Source: Actinomycetota bacterium
Lineage (GTDB): Bacteria; Actinomycetota; Humimicrobiia; Hakubellales; JAMDDV01
Direction: 5' to 3'
Assembly (NCBI GenBank): GCA_023488455.1
Contig: JAMDDV010000027.1
Span: 1-64,000, forward strand
DNA: 64,000 nt
Position numbers and translations under genes: made by a program
Shown: positions 36,771 through 45,164 of the stretch, piece by piece
Layout of the letters: the number at the start of each line of letters is the position of its first letter
Position numbering within the stretch: position 1 is the stretch's first letter
The notes under the pieces: generated by a model
What the model was told of the DNA's origin: nothing
The model's database searches: none
Seen by the model: the letters and a program-made list of their open reading frames with translations, nothing else

Positions 36771-37793
36771 TTAATTCTCAAGATTTTTTAAATCTTTTAC
36801 ACTTTCCCTTTCAACTATAAAAGTATCAAGTTCAATTAGAACTTCTTTTTTCTGTCTTTTTTCAATCATATCTATTAGTTTTTTTACAGCTAAAGAACCT
36901 AGTTTTGTGCTTTTTTGATGAATAGTAGTTAAAGAAGGAGTAACAATTTCACACCATGATATATCATCAAATCCTAAAATAGATATTTCATCAGGTATAT
37001 TCACATTATTCCTATTGAAATATTTCATTATTCCTATAGCTATGGCATCTGAAACTGCAAATATTGCAGTGTATCTCTTAAGTTTTAGTTCTTCCAAAAT
37101 TTTTTTGGCTACAGCCTCTCCTCCCTTCACGCTTAAATCAGTAGTATAGATATTGGAAGGGTTATACATTATAAAATTATCATGCAAAGCATCCTTATAA
37201 CCTCGTACTCTTTCTTCAACTTGATCATGAAACTTATTAAAACATACTAAAGCAATATTTTTGTGCCCCTTTTCAATTAAATATTTTGTGCCCCTATAAG
37301 CAGCTCCATGATTATTCGTATTTATTGAGGTAAAATTTTTTTTAAACAATTCATTATCTATAAGTACGATCGGAATTCCTGCTTTTTTTAATTCTTTCAA
37401 TATTTCTCCATCATTTTCATTCATGCTCATACAATAAATAACACCGGTGAAACCACCGCTTAATAAAATATCCGAAAAGAAATTTTTTTCTTTGCATCTT
37501 TCTTCATCTAAAACCACAAGGTGATATCCTTCATCTGCAGCGAGCTGCTGAGCGCCATTTAAAACTTTAGTATAAAATGGATTAACTATGTCTTCTAAAA
37601 CCAATAATATATACGTGCTAGTTTGTTTTCGCATACCTTGCGCAATTAAAGAAGGCCTGTAATTTAATCCTTTGACTGCATCCTTAATTTTTTCTTTAGT
37701 AATTTCTTTTAATAACTCAGGATTATTCAAATACCTTGAAACAGAGGCTGTACTAACATTAGCTTTTTTAGCTACATCTTTTATATTTACCAT
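36771..37793 (-). CDS. LacI-family transcriptional regulator of the AT-rich sugar locus
   Basis: A 340-residue regulator: VNIKDVAKKANVSTASVSRYLNNPELLKEITKEKI is the helix-turn-helix and hinge, followed by the binding core with ILLVLEDIVNPFY and SILGFDDISWCEIVTPSLTTIHQ. It is the first gene of the leftward ABC operon (22 bases before the ATPase), so it would regulate its own transcript as well as the divergent cupin gene. Confidence 0.93.
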   Translation of the reverse strand: MVNIKDVAKKANVSTASVSRYLNNPELLKEITKEKIKDAVKGLNYRPSLIAQGMRKQTSTYILLVLEDIVNPFYTKVLNGAQQLAADEGYHLVVLDEERCKEKNFFSDILLSGGFTGVIYCMSMNENDGEILKELKKAGIPIVLIDNELFKKNFTSINTNNHGAAYRGTKYLIEKGHKNIALVCFNKFHDQVEERVRGYKDALHDNFIMYNPSNIYTTDLSVKGGEAVAKKILEELKLKRYTAIFAVSDAIAIGIMKYFNRNNVNIPDEISILGFDDISWCEIVTPSLTTIHQKSTKLGSLAVKKLIDMIEKRQKKEVLIELDTFIVERESVKDLKNLEN

Positions 37794-37805
37794 AATAATG
37801 TTAGA

Positions 37806-37834
37806 ATGTAAATGTTTTCAGTAATTATTTACAT
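37806..37834. promoter_or_regulatory. Candidate operator between the LacI gene and the cupin gene
   Basis: ATGTAAAT (37806-37813) and ATTTACAT (37827-37834) form a perfect inverted repeat with a 13-base centre. It covers the transcription start predicted from the minus-strand promoter next to it. A related pair, ATGTTTA (37867-37873) and TAAACAT (37890-37896), lies ahead of the cupin gene. A LacI-family site normally has a CG centre, so the spacing is unusual. Confidence 0.45.
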
Positions 37835-37839
37835 AGCTA

Positions 37840-37867
37840 ATTATAAAAAAAATTTAAATTTTGTCAA
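37840..37867 (-). promoter_or_regulatory. Promoter of the second LacI-ABC operon
   Basis: On the minus strand TTGACA (37867-37862) and TATAAT (37845-37840) are both perfect, with a 16-base A/T spacer. Transcription would begin near 37833 and read the regulator first. Confidence 0.75.
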
Positions 37868-37913
37868 TGTTTATATTAATGAAAAAATTTAAACATCAGC
37901 TAGGAGAGAACCA

Positions 37914-39137
37914 ATGAACAAAAACGAAATCAATTTTTTTATCAACAAGGCTCTTAAATCCGGAAACAGGGTATTAAAACTTGCTCCCACTTGGGTTCCA
38001 CGCGCATTCTTGATCCCTGGTAGAAGAATTAAGCTCCACCCGGATGATATTTATGCCTTGGGAGCAGAAAGAGGAGGAATAGATGAAAGATGGTTTGCAT
38101 CAACAACTCAAGCAGACAATGGACCTAGTACACCTCCCGATGAAGGATTAAGCTACATTGTTCATGAAGAACAAAGGGTCTTGCTAAGGGAGGCGATCGA
38201 AGTAGTTGGTGAAGAAATAATAGGAGAGACAATGACGCAAAAATATGGGGGGTGGAAAGTGTATGCTAAATTTTTTGACAACATGGAGCCTATTCCACAT
38301 CATCTACACCAACAGGAAAAACATGCAAAACTCGTTGGAAGAGAGGGAAAACCAGAATCTTATTACTTTCCTCCTCAATTGAACTCGATTCAAAACAGTT
38401 TCCCTTATACATTCTTTGGTCTTGAACCAGGCACAAGCAAGCAAAATGTAATTGACTGTCTTAAAAATTGGGATAAAGGAGACAATGGAATACTTGATTT
38501 CTCGAAAGCAATTAGATTAAAATCTGGTACAGGCTGGCTATTGCCGGCAGGTATACTACACGCTCCTGGTACCCTGGTTACTTTTGAAGTTCAATGGGCA
38601 TCTGACGTCTTGAGCATGTTTCAGTCAATGGTATTTGGTAAAAAAGTTGATAGACAACTTCTTGTTAAAGATGTGCCTAAAGAAAAAACAGACGATTTTG
38701 ATTACATGGTAGGCATGCTAGACTGGGAAAGAAATCTGGTTCCCAACTTTAAAGAAAGATTTTATTTAGAACCAATTCCTGTTAAAAATACCGAAAAATT
38801 AGGTTATCATGAAAATTGGATCATATATGGACAAATTAATGGCAAGGACTATTTCAGTGCAAAAGAATTGACAATTCCAGCAAAAACAAAAGCAACTGTT
38901 AAGGATAATGGAGCGCATGGTACAATCGTAATTCAAGGAAGAGGGAAAATAGCTGGTAATTATGCTGAAAGTCCAATCCAAATCAGATATGGAGAACTCA
39001 CCTCAGATGAATTCTTTATTACAAATTCGGCAGCGACAGAAGGAATCGAAATCGAAAATACGGGGCTAGAAAATTTGGTAATCTTAAAATATTTTGGGCC
39101 TGAAACCAACCCAGATATGCCAAAGAAAGAGGTTTAA
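37914..39137 (+). CDS. Cupin-type protein, phosphomannose isomerase-like
   Basis: A 407-residue protein with two beta-barrel regions. EPIPHHLHQQEKHAKLVG gives a cluster of histidines that could hold a metal, and TGWLLPAGILHAPGTLVTFEVQWASD is the cupin motif with a further histidine. The layout resembles type I mannose-6-phosphate isomerase but the similarity is loose. AGGAGAG precedes the ATG. It is divergent from the LacI-ABC operon and shares its control region, so a sugar isomerase role is likely. Confidence 0.7.
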   Translation: MNKNEINFFINKALKSGNRVLKLAPTWVPRAFLIPGRRIKLHPDDIYALGAERGGIDERWFASTTQADNGPSTPPDEGLSYIVHEEQRVLLREAIEVVGEEIIGETMTQKYGGWKVYAKFFDNMEPIPHHLHQQEKHAKLVGREGKPESYYFPPQLNSIQNSFPYTFFGLEPGTSKQNVIDCLKNWDKGDNGILDFSKAIRLKSGTGWLLPAGILHAPGTLVTFEVQWASDVLSMFQSMVFGKKVDRQLLVKDVPKEKTDDFDYMVGMLDWERNLVPNFKERFYLEPIPVKNTEKLGYHENWIIYGQINGKDYFSAKELTIPAKTKATVKDNGAHGTIVIQGRGKIAGNYAESPIQIRYGELTSDEFFITNSAATEGIEIENTGLENLVILKYFGPETNPDMPKKEV

Positions 39138-39248
39138 CTATACAACTTCTTGACAATACTAGCTGGGAAGTGCCGACAGTATGAGTTTTTAAAGATATTA
39201 CTACGCTACTAGAATGATCTCGGGCGAGGCAATTAATACTTGGATTTT

Positions 39249-40412
39249 TCATTCATATTTGGGTCCGCCTCTGACCGCAGCATCGCTCCAACCCTGGGTC
39301 TCCCAGTAACCTCTGTAATCGTAGTCAACTACCTCGATCTTCTCGATCCACTTCACCCATTTATACCCATAGTGATCAGGGACTACAACCCTGACGGGAT
39401 AGCCGTGCTCAGATGCTAAAATCTCCCCATTCATCATATATGCAATTAACACATCCTTTTCATATACGAGTTTTATGGGAATAGAACTGGTAAACCCGTC
39501 CGCACCATGAAAAGCAACCTCAAGTGCGTTTTCCTTTAGTCCGGCGATATTCAGGATATCCCTCAAAGGCAGACCGGTCCAGACTGCTGTACCTATAAGG
39601 CTTCCACCCTCAGGATTTCCTGCGCATTCGAGCACTGCAACTCGAGAGATGGAGGGCATGTTATTTATATCTTCATAAGATAGAGCCAACGGTTTCTCAA
39701 CCTCGCCTTCAATGCTTAACTTCCAGGTGCTCATATCAATATCTGGTGTACCGCTTATGCTCAGGGTAAAGAACTTTTCATTTGGCGTAAGCTGTTTTGC
39801 TTCGCTCTCCTGGCTTGGGATCAGTTCGGTAGTAAGCTCGATCCTGGAAAGATATTTGACCCAGTTCGCAGCTGGTAAGCCGGGGGCGATCAACCTTAAG
39901 GGACCGCCATCTTCAATTGATATATCTTTTCCGTCCATCTGATAGGCAATTGCAAATCCTTTGCCCACTACTTCATCCAGATTTAAATAAGAATAGTACC
40001 CGTCGCTTGCGTAAAAAATGATGATATTCGTACTATTTTTTACGTGCGCACTTGAAAGCAGATCATCAATGCTTACTCCAGTAAACGTACCCCTTACAAC
40101 CTCGCCGTTCGCCTTGATCATCTCGAAATTGCCCGATATCACTTTCATCTTTTCCAGATCATCGATCGTGAGTTTGAGGGTTCCTTCTACATTCCCAGAA
40201 ACGATGAGATCATACTTTACCTCTGCACTGCTCTCAGTGCTGGCCGATTCAGCTGACCCTGGCATCTCTGTGGCAGATGTCTCGACTTTAGCTTTTGATG
40301 AGCTTGCCGTGCCTGTTGCTGTTTCGCTGACAGATTGAGGCTGACATCCCGATAGCAGGCCCAACGACAATAAAAGAATTAATGCGAGGACTAAATAACT
40401 GAAATTTTTCAC
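39249..40412 (-). CDS. Lipoprotein with tandem sulfite-oxidase-type molybdopterin domains
   Basis: A 387-residue protein. Lipobox LLSGC anchors it at C23, with a Ser/Thr/Ala-rich linker to about residue 65. Two copies of the oxidoreductase molybdopterin-binding fold follow (about 66-195 and 214-375); each has a GxPLRLI/YPVRVV strand and a W-KY/W-KW-I motif. Only the second keeps the molybdenum-ligating cysteine (C263, VLECAGNP). The first copy lacks it and must be structural or degenerate. Substrate unknown. The secretion-type start without a twin arginine is unusual for a molybdoenzyme. Confidence 0.78.
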   Translation of the reverse strand: MKNFSYLVLALILLLSLGLLSGCQPQSVSETATGTASSSKAKVETSATEMPGSAESASTESSAEVKYDLIVSGNVEGTLKLTIDDLEKMKVISGNFEMIKANGEVVRGTFTGVSIDDLLSSAHVKNSTNIIIFYASDGYYSYLNLDEVVGKGFAIAYQMDGKDISIEDGGPLRLIAPGLPAANWVKYLSRIELTTELIPSQESEAKQLTPNEKFFTLSISGTPDIDMSTWKLSIEGEVEKPLALSYEDINNMPSISRVAVLECAGNPEGGSLIGTAVWTGLPLRDILNIAGLKENALEVAFHGADGFTSSIPIKLVYEKDVLIAYMMNGEILASEHGYPVRVVVPDHYGYKWVKWIEKIEVVDYDYRGYWETQGWSDAAVRGGPKYE

Positions 40413-40470
40413 TTTTATATCCCTCCACCCCTCAAAAATAGATAATCATACAGGCGTTTTACTATTTACC

Positions 40471-41778
40471 TTAACTAATTTTAATATCCTCAGCAAGACG
40501 AGCCTGTCTCGCAAGCTCCTCTTTCAGCGCTCCATCACCCTGCAGTGACATATCGATTAGTTCAACCAGATGCAGCGTGCTCTTTTTCAGGTCGCGCTGC
40601 TTAACGCCCTCAGCAATATGCATCATGCACCCTGGGCATCCGCTTACGACGACATTCGCTCCACTGTTCTGTACGTTATCTATCTTCCGTTTGCGGATGG
40701 CACTCGCTATCGGATAATGAGTTACAGTGAAGAAACCCGCGCATCCGCAGCAACTATCGGCCTCGAACATCTCAACAAAATTTGCACCTGGAATCGACTT
40801 TATGATGTCACGCGGTTCCTTTGTTATACCAAGCCCGCGGCTCAAATGACAGGGGTCATGATAAGTAACCATGAGATCAAGCGGCTTGAGCCCTGATGGC
40901 AGCCCGTACTTTAGAATAACCTGTGAGATATCAAAAATGGGCTTATCTATAAGTCCCTTATCATAATAGCTCTCGGTCAGTTGCAGACCACAGGTACCGC
41001 ACGTGGTCACAATTCCATCGGCCTTGACAGAATTAAACATCTTTACATTCCTGTCCCTTATCTTTTCAAAGGTCCTCAAATCGCCTGATGCTTCGATCGG
41101 TGCTCCGCAGCAGCCGATGTCCTCAATAAATATCAACTGTATGCCCATGCTGGACAATACCGAGATGGTAGATTTGATTATTCCATAATAAAGATAGGTG
41201 GCGCCGCAGCCAGCAAAATATATCAGAGTAGCTCTCGGATTTTCCACTTCTGGTATCTCATCTAACCCCATGCCTTTTCTATTATAAGAAATTGGCGGAA
41301 CAACCCTGTCCCTTCCCACATGAAAGAGGCTAAACAAGTTTCTTATCGGATTCCGCGGAGAAAGATCTTTCAAGAACCACCTGTAAAGTACATTGCTAAC
41401 CCTTCCAAACAACCTGAAACGGCGATTATAAGGGAACAGGTATTTAAAAAGGTACTTTTTAATCCACAGAAGATCACCTTTACCAACTATCTCCTCCTTT
41501 ATCGCCCTGCTGATCTCGTGTACATTAACGCCACTTGGACACGCGGATTCACACCGCCTGCACTCAAGACAGGTAAAAAGCCTCTCCTCAACATCCTTCG
41601 TTAGCTGTAATTTCCCGGTCATCACAGCTTCAACCAGACTTATCTTCCCCCTGGCATAGAAGCTTTCATCCTTTGTCTCTCGATAGATGGGACAGGCTGA
41701 CTGACAGGTGCCGCATTTCATGCATTTAAATGCTGCCTCTTTAATAACATCAGCGGATATGCTTCCGACCTTGTTCAT
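40471..41778 (-). CDS. Fe-S oxidoreductase subunit (GlcF/GlpC-like)
   Basis: A 435-residue protein with two 4Fe-4S motifs, CMKCGTCQSACP (about residues 18-29) and CLECRRCESACP (about 69-80), and two CCG domains (FAGCGATYLY with GCCGAP; TCGTCG, then CCGCAGFF). It would carry electrons from the flavin subunit encoded upstream, with a four-base overlap. Together they resemble glycolate or D-lactate dehydrogenase. It ends the run that follows the microcompartment genes. Confidence 0.9.
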   Translation of the reverse strand: MNKVGSISADVIKEAAFKCMKCGTCQSACPIYRETKDESFYARGKISLVEAVMTGKLQLTKDVEERLFTCLECRRCESACPSGVNVHEISRAIKEEIVGKGDLLWIKKYLFKYLFPYNRRFRLFGRVSNVLYRWFLKDLSPRNPIRNLFSLFHVGRDRVVPPISYNRKGMGLDEIPEVENPRATLIYFAGCGATYLYYGIIKSTISVLSSMGIQLIFIEDIGCCGAPIEASGDLRTFEKIRDRNVKMFNSVKADGIVTTCGTCGLQLTESYYDKGLIDKPIFDISQVILKYGLPSGLKPLDLMVTYHDPCHLSRGLGITKEPRDIIKSIPGANFVEMFEADSCCGCAGFFTVTHYPIASAIRKRKIDNVQNSGANVVVSGCPGCMMHIAEGVKQRDLKKSTLHLVELIDMSLQGDGALKEELARQARLAEDIKIS

Positions 41779-43160
41779 AAGAGCACCTTACCCGGGTTTA
41801 GTATATTGTTGGGATCAAGTGCCAACTTTATCCTCCGCATGACTTCAATGTCGCTATCCGTGAACTCAAGCGGAATATACTTTGCCTTGGCAAAGCCTAT
41901 GCCGTGCTCACCAGAGAGGGTCCCGCCAAGCTCAATTGTAGCTCTGAAAATTTCTTCAACTGCCATCTCAACCTTTCTGGCTTCCTCTTCAATTCTTAAA
42001 TCAGTGAGAATGGTGGGGTGCATATTCCCATCCCCGGCATGACCAAAGTCCCCAATTATAAGATCGTGCTTCTTCGATATCTTCTCCACCGCACTGACAA
42101 GATCTGCCAATTTTGACCGCGGGACGGTAGCATCCTCCAAGATCGTGGACGGTTTTACCCTCGACAGTGCAGACAGTGCCGCCCTCCTGGCAGCCCAGAG
42201 GTTCTCCCTTTCGGAATCATCCTCGGCAATTTTCAAGTCGGATGACCCTGATTTTTTTATCGCAGCTGTTGCCCTATCAAACTCCCACTGGACGCTGTCC
42301 TCGTCACCATCTACCTCAATGAGCAGGACGGCTCCAGCATCCATAGGCAAGCCTATCCTCAAGAACTCCTCCACTGCCCTTATGGTTACGTTATCTATTA
42401 TCTCAAGCGTGGCGGGGATTACCCTGGAGCCGATAATCTCATTTACCGCTGATGACGCCTGCTTCAAGTCATCAAAAATTGCGAGTGCGCTTTTTCTTGC
42501 TGCTGGAATGGGCCTGACATCAAGGATTGCTTGAGTTATCACACCAAAAGTGCCCTCACTTCCAACAAGCAGGCGTATCAGATCAAAGCCACCAAGCGAT
42601 GTCTGTTCGTCTTTTGTCGTCTTCACGACTGTTCCGTCAGGCAAAACCACCTCAACTCCGTAAACATAATCACCGGTTACGCCATATTTGAGTCCACGCA
42701 GCCCACCTGCGTTTTCCGCGATATTTCCACCAATCGTGGAAGCCAGATGACTGGATGGGTCAGGTGGGAATATAAGTCCGAACCTGGCCAGTGCGACATT
42801 CACGGAATTGGTTACAACACCCGGTTCAACGGTGACGCGAAGGTTATCCACATCTATGTCCAGTATCCCGTCCATCAAAGTCATATCAATGACGATGCCT
42901 CCATTTAATGGAATGCTCCCACCACTAAGACCGGTAGCGGCACCGCGCGGTGTTACTGGAATCTCATGATTATTTGTAAACCTCAGAAGGTTGGATACCT
43001 CCTGTGCGCTCCTTACCTTTACAACCGCAGACGGTATTGATTCCATCCTGGTTGCATCATATGAATAACATATGAGATCAGCCGGCTCAGTCAGGACCCT
43101 TGACGGCTCAACAAATTGCGAAAGCTCCCTCTTAACGTTCACCTTCAAATTTAAGAACAT
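41775..43160 (-). CDS. FAD-linked 2-hydroxyacid dehydrogenase (GlcD-like, glycolate/D-lactate type)
   Basis: A 461-residue flavoprotein. The FAD-binding part has VTPRGAATGLSGGSIPLNGGIVIDM and IGGNIAENAGGLRGLKYGVT; the C-terminal cap has GDFGHAGDGNMHPTI and the ending GGTLSGEHGIGFAKAKY, all family hallmarks. It oxidises a 2-hydroxyacid such as lactate or glycolate. Being downstream of a lactaldehyde-type compartment, lactate is the likeliest substrate, but the stereochemistry cannot be read. Confidence 0.92.
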   Translation of the reverse strand: MFLNLKVNVKRELSQFVEPSRVLTEPADLICYSYDATRMESIPSAVVKVRSAQEVSNLLRFTNNHEIPVTPRGAATGLSGGSIPLNGGIVIDMTLMDGILDIDVDNLRVTVEPGVVTNSVNVALARFGLIFPPDPSSHLASTIGGNIAENAGGLRGLKYGVTGDYVYGVEVVLPDGTVVKTTKDEQTSLGGFDLIRLLVGSEGTFGVITQAILDVRPIPAARKSALAIFDDLKQASSAVNEIIGSRVIPATLEIIDNVTIRAVEEFLRIGLPMDAGAVLLIEVDGDEDSVQWEFDRATAAIKKSGSSDLKIAEDDSERENLWAARRAALSALSRVKPSTILEDATVPRSKLADLVSAVEKISKKHDLIIGDFGHAGDGNMHPTILTDLRIEEEARKVEMAVEEIFRATIELGGTLSGEHGIGFAKAKYIPLEFTDSDIEVMRRIKLALDPNNILNPGKVLL

Positions 43161-43235
43161 CTAACCTCTACCTAAATAATAATTATTATTATTATAAATC
43201 AACTTCGCTGGATTGTACTCGGGCTGAGTGGATTA

Positions 43236-44585
43236 CTATATCTCCGAACTTTCTATTACTGACCTAAAAATTCCTACTATTTGAGGATCAAACTGGGTGC
43301 CCGATCCCCTGATTAACTCCTTTAACGCTTCCTCAACAGTAAGCGCATCCCTGTATGCTCGAGGATTAATCATAGCATCAAATGCATCGGCTATGGCGAC
43401 TATCCTTCCGACAAGTGGTATATCTTCACTCTTTATGCCATCCGGGTAGCCCTTCCCATCATAGCGTTCATGATGATATTTGATAACATCAAATACTTCT
43501 TTATCAAACTTGATGTTCTTAAGCAGCTCGATGCCAAGATCCGGGTGACTCATCACAAGAAATCTCTCCTCGCTGGTAAGAGCAGACGGTTTGCTTATTA
43601 TCTCACTGCTTATTGATAGATAACCCACATCATGCAGAATACAACCAATGCTCATAGTGCGAAGTTGATGTTCGGAGAAGCCTAATCTTTCACCTATATC
43701 ATTTGCAAGTTTCATGACTCGAGCCGAGTGTCCTGCCTTCAACGGGTCTTTGAACTCAATAGAAGACGCAAGGACCTTCAGCAGCTCGCGCATAACATCG
43801 TCCTTCAGTAATAAAAGATTGATATTTCTTGCTTTCAGCTCCAACTGCAATAACAGGGATTCGAAGATGTTAAATGAGCTCTCATGACAGACGAAGTCGG
43901 CATTGCTTCCCCAGATCACAAGCGTTGAATAGGCAGAACCCGAGAAACATGATGGAATGCCCACAGCACATGTACCAGATAGAGCTGTGCTTTGCGCTAA
44001 CTCGCTATCCCTGAAATCGTCTGGAAATACCGTTCGTTTGTTACTGCACTTAATCGATTGGGTGACAGCGTCGATCATGTTTACGAGCAGCAAGTTTTTA
44101 TCAGTAGAAATGCCCTCGGGATTCTTATGCTTTGTCAACTTGTATAATTCATTGCGTTTTTCGCTCAACAGCGCAACGCTCATGCCATCAATCCCTGTGT
44201 TCCCGACAAAGAATGAAAGTGAAGCTTCCAGATCAGAGAAGGTTTTCGCGCTTGACAGCTTTAGCGCCATATTATTTAAAAGGGAAAGCTTGCTCAGATT
44301 GTCAGCAAGCTGGAGCGATTTGTCCTCGATTTGTTGGAAAAGATCACGGTTTAAGTCACGTAATTCTTTCTCCCTGAAATTAAGATAAACGATGAAGATG
44401 ATGATTAAAAACGCAAATCCAAATATTAAAGCGAAGTTTAAGTAGATTATCGAAAAGATGTTGCTTAACGTTTTTACAGTAAAGAAGAAAAATGCAATCG
44501 AGGCCGCAAGTACAAAAATAATTACATAAGATAGTATACTCAGTTGCCTCCTGCGACGTTCAACCTGCTCCATTCTATCGAACAA
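43236..44585 (-). CDS. Membrane-anchored HD-GYP domain protein
   Basis: A 449-residue protein. Two hydrophobic segments (about 16-40 and 46-67) are followed by a coiled coil (to about 110), a GAF-like region, and an HD-GYP domain from about 270: HSARVM, ILHDVGYLS, HPDLGIELL, YHHERYDGKGYPDG and ADAFDAM. These ligands are complete, so it should hydrolyse cyclic di-GMP or a related dinucleotide. The start is TTG, with AAGGAGG five bases ahead. It begins 18 bases after the BMC-T stop, so it looks like part of the microcompartment operon. Confidence 0.9.
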   Translation of the reverse strand: MFDRMEQVERRRRQLSILSYVIIFVLAASIAFFFFTVKTLSNIFSIIYLNFALIFGFAFLIIIFIVYLNFREKELRDLNRDLFQQIEDKSLQLADNLSKLSLLNNMALKLSSAKTFSDLEASLSFFVGNTGIDGMSVALLSEKRNELYKLTKHKNPEGISTDKNLLLVNMIDAVTQSIKCSNKRTVFPDDFRDSELAQSTALSGTCAVGIPSCFSGSAYSTLVIWGSNADFVCHESSFNIFESLLLQLELKARNINLLLLKDDVMRELLKVLASSIEFKDPLKAGHSARVMKLANDIGERLGFSEHQLRTMSIGCILHDVGYLSISSEIISKPSALTSEERFLVMSHPDLGIELLKNIKFDKEVFDVIKYHHERYDGKGYPDGIKSEDIPLVGRIVAIADAFDAMINPRAYRDALTVEEALKELIRGSGTQFDPQIVGIFRSVIESSEI

Positions 44586-44603
44586 CCTTGCCTCCTTGGT
44601 CTA

Positions 44604-45155
44604 TTAGAAATACTTCTCCCAGAGATCAGGATGAGGAGAGGGAATGACAACGAAGTCTATCAAAGCCCCTTCTGTTTTTATCGCACCAACTCCATTCTCG
44701 ACTGCAGAACGAACTGCTGCAACATCGCCTGACATCAGTACAGATGCCTTGCCAGACATCCCCCGGGCGATTCTTATCTCAATGAGATTGACGGAAGCCG
44801 CTTTCGCCGCTGAATCCGCAGCAATTATTACTGAACTAACCGTAAAGGTCTCAATAATTCCTACTGCATTGAGCTCCTCCTTCTTGGCTGAACCCAGAAG
44901 GGCTGGAAAAACCCCAGGATGAACATTAGGAATTACAATATAATCCACAAGTGTCTCATTCCCAACAGATTTGGCTGCATCAATAGAACTCTGTACTGCA
45001 GCTACCTCTCCAGCGATCAGAGAAATGAATTTCCCGGGACAGAGCACTATTGCTTGAAGTAGTTCAACGTTAGCTGCCTTTAACATTGCATCAGTTGCCT
45101 CAACACCCTTCGGAATGCTTATGAACTCGATTACGCCGATCGATTTATAAGGCAT
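44604..45155 (-). CDS. Tandem-domain microcompartment shell trimer, PduT type
   Basis: A 183-residue protein with two BMC domains (1-90 and 95-180). The first has the CPGK motif with C39; in PduT the equivalent pore cysteine from three subunits holds a 4Fe-4S cluster. PduT is known to pair with PduS, whose homologue is the next gene upstream. The shell pore may therefore pass electrons rather than metabolites. Confidence 0.92.
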   Translation of the reverse strand: MPYKSIGVIEFISIPKGVEATDAMLKAANVELLQAIVLCPGKFISLIAGEVAAVQSSIDAAKSVGNETLVDYIVIPNVHPGVFPALLGSAKKEELNAVGIIETFTVSSVIIAADSAAKAASVNLIEIRIARGMSGKASVLMSGDVAAVRSAVENGVGAIKTEGALIDFVVIPSPHPDLWEKYF

Positions 45156-45164
45156 ATGTACCTC

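Noticed and set aside
44132..44388. Plus-strand frames within the HD-GYP gene
   Set aside because: Antisense to a well-supported gene, with no ribosome site or family match.
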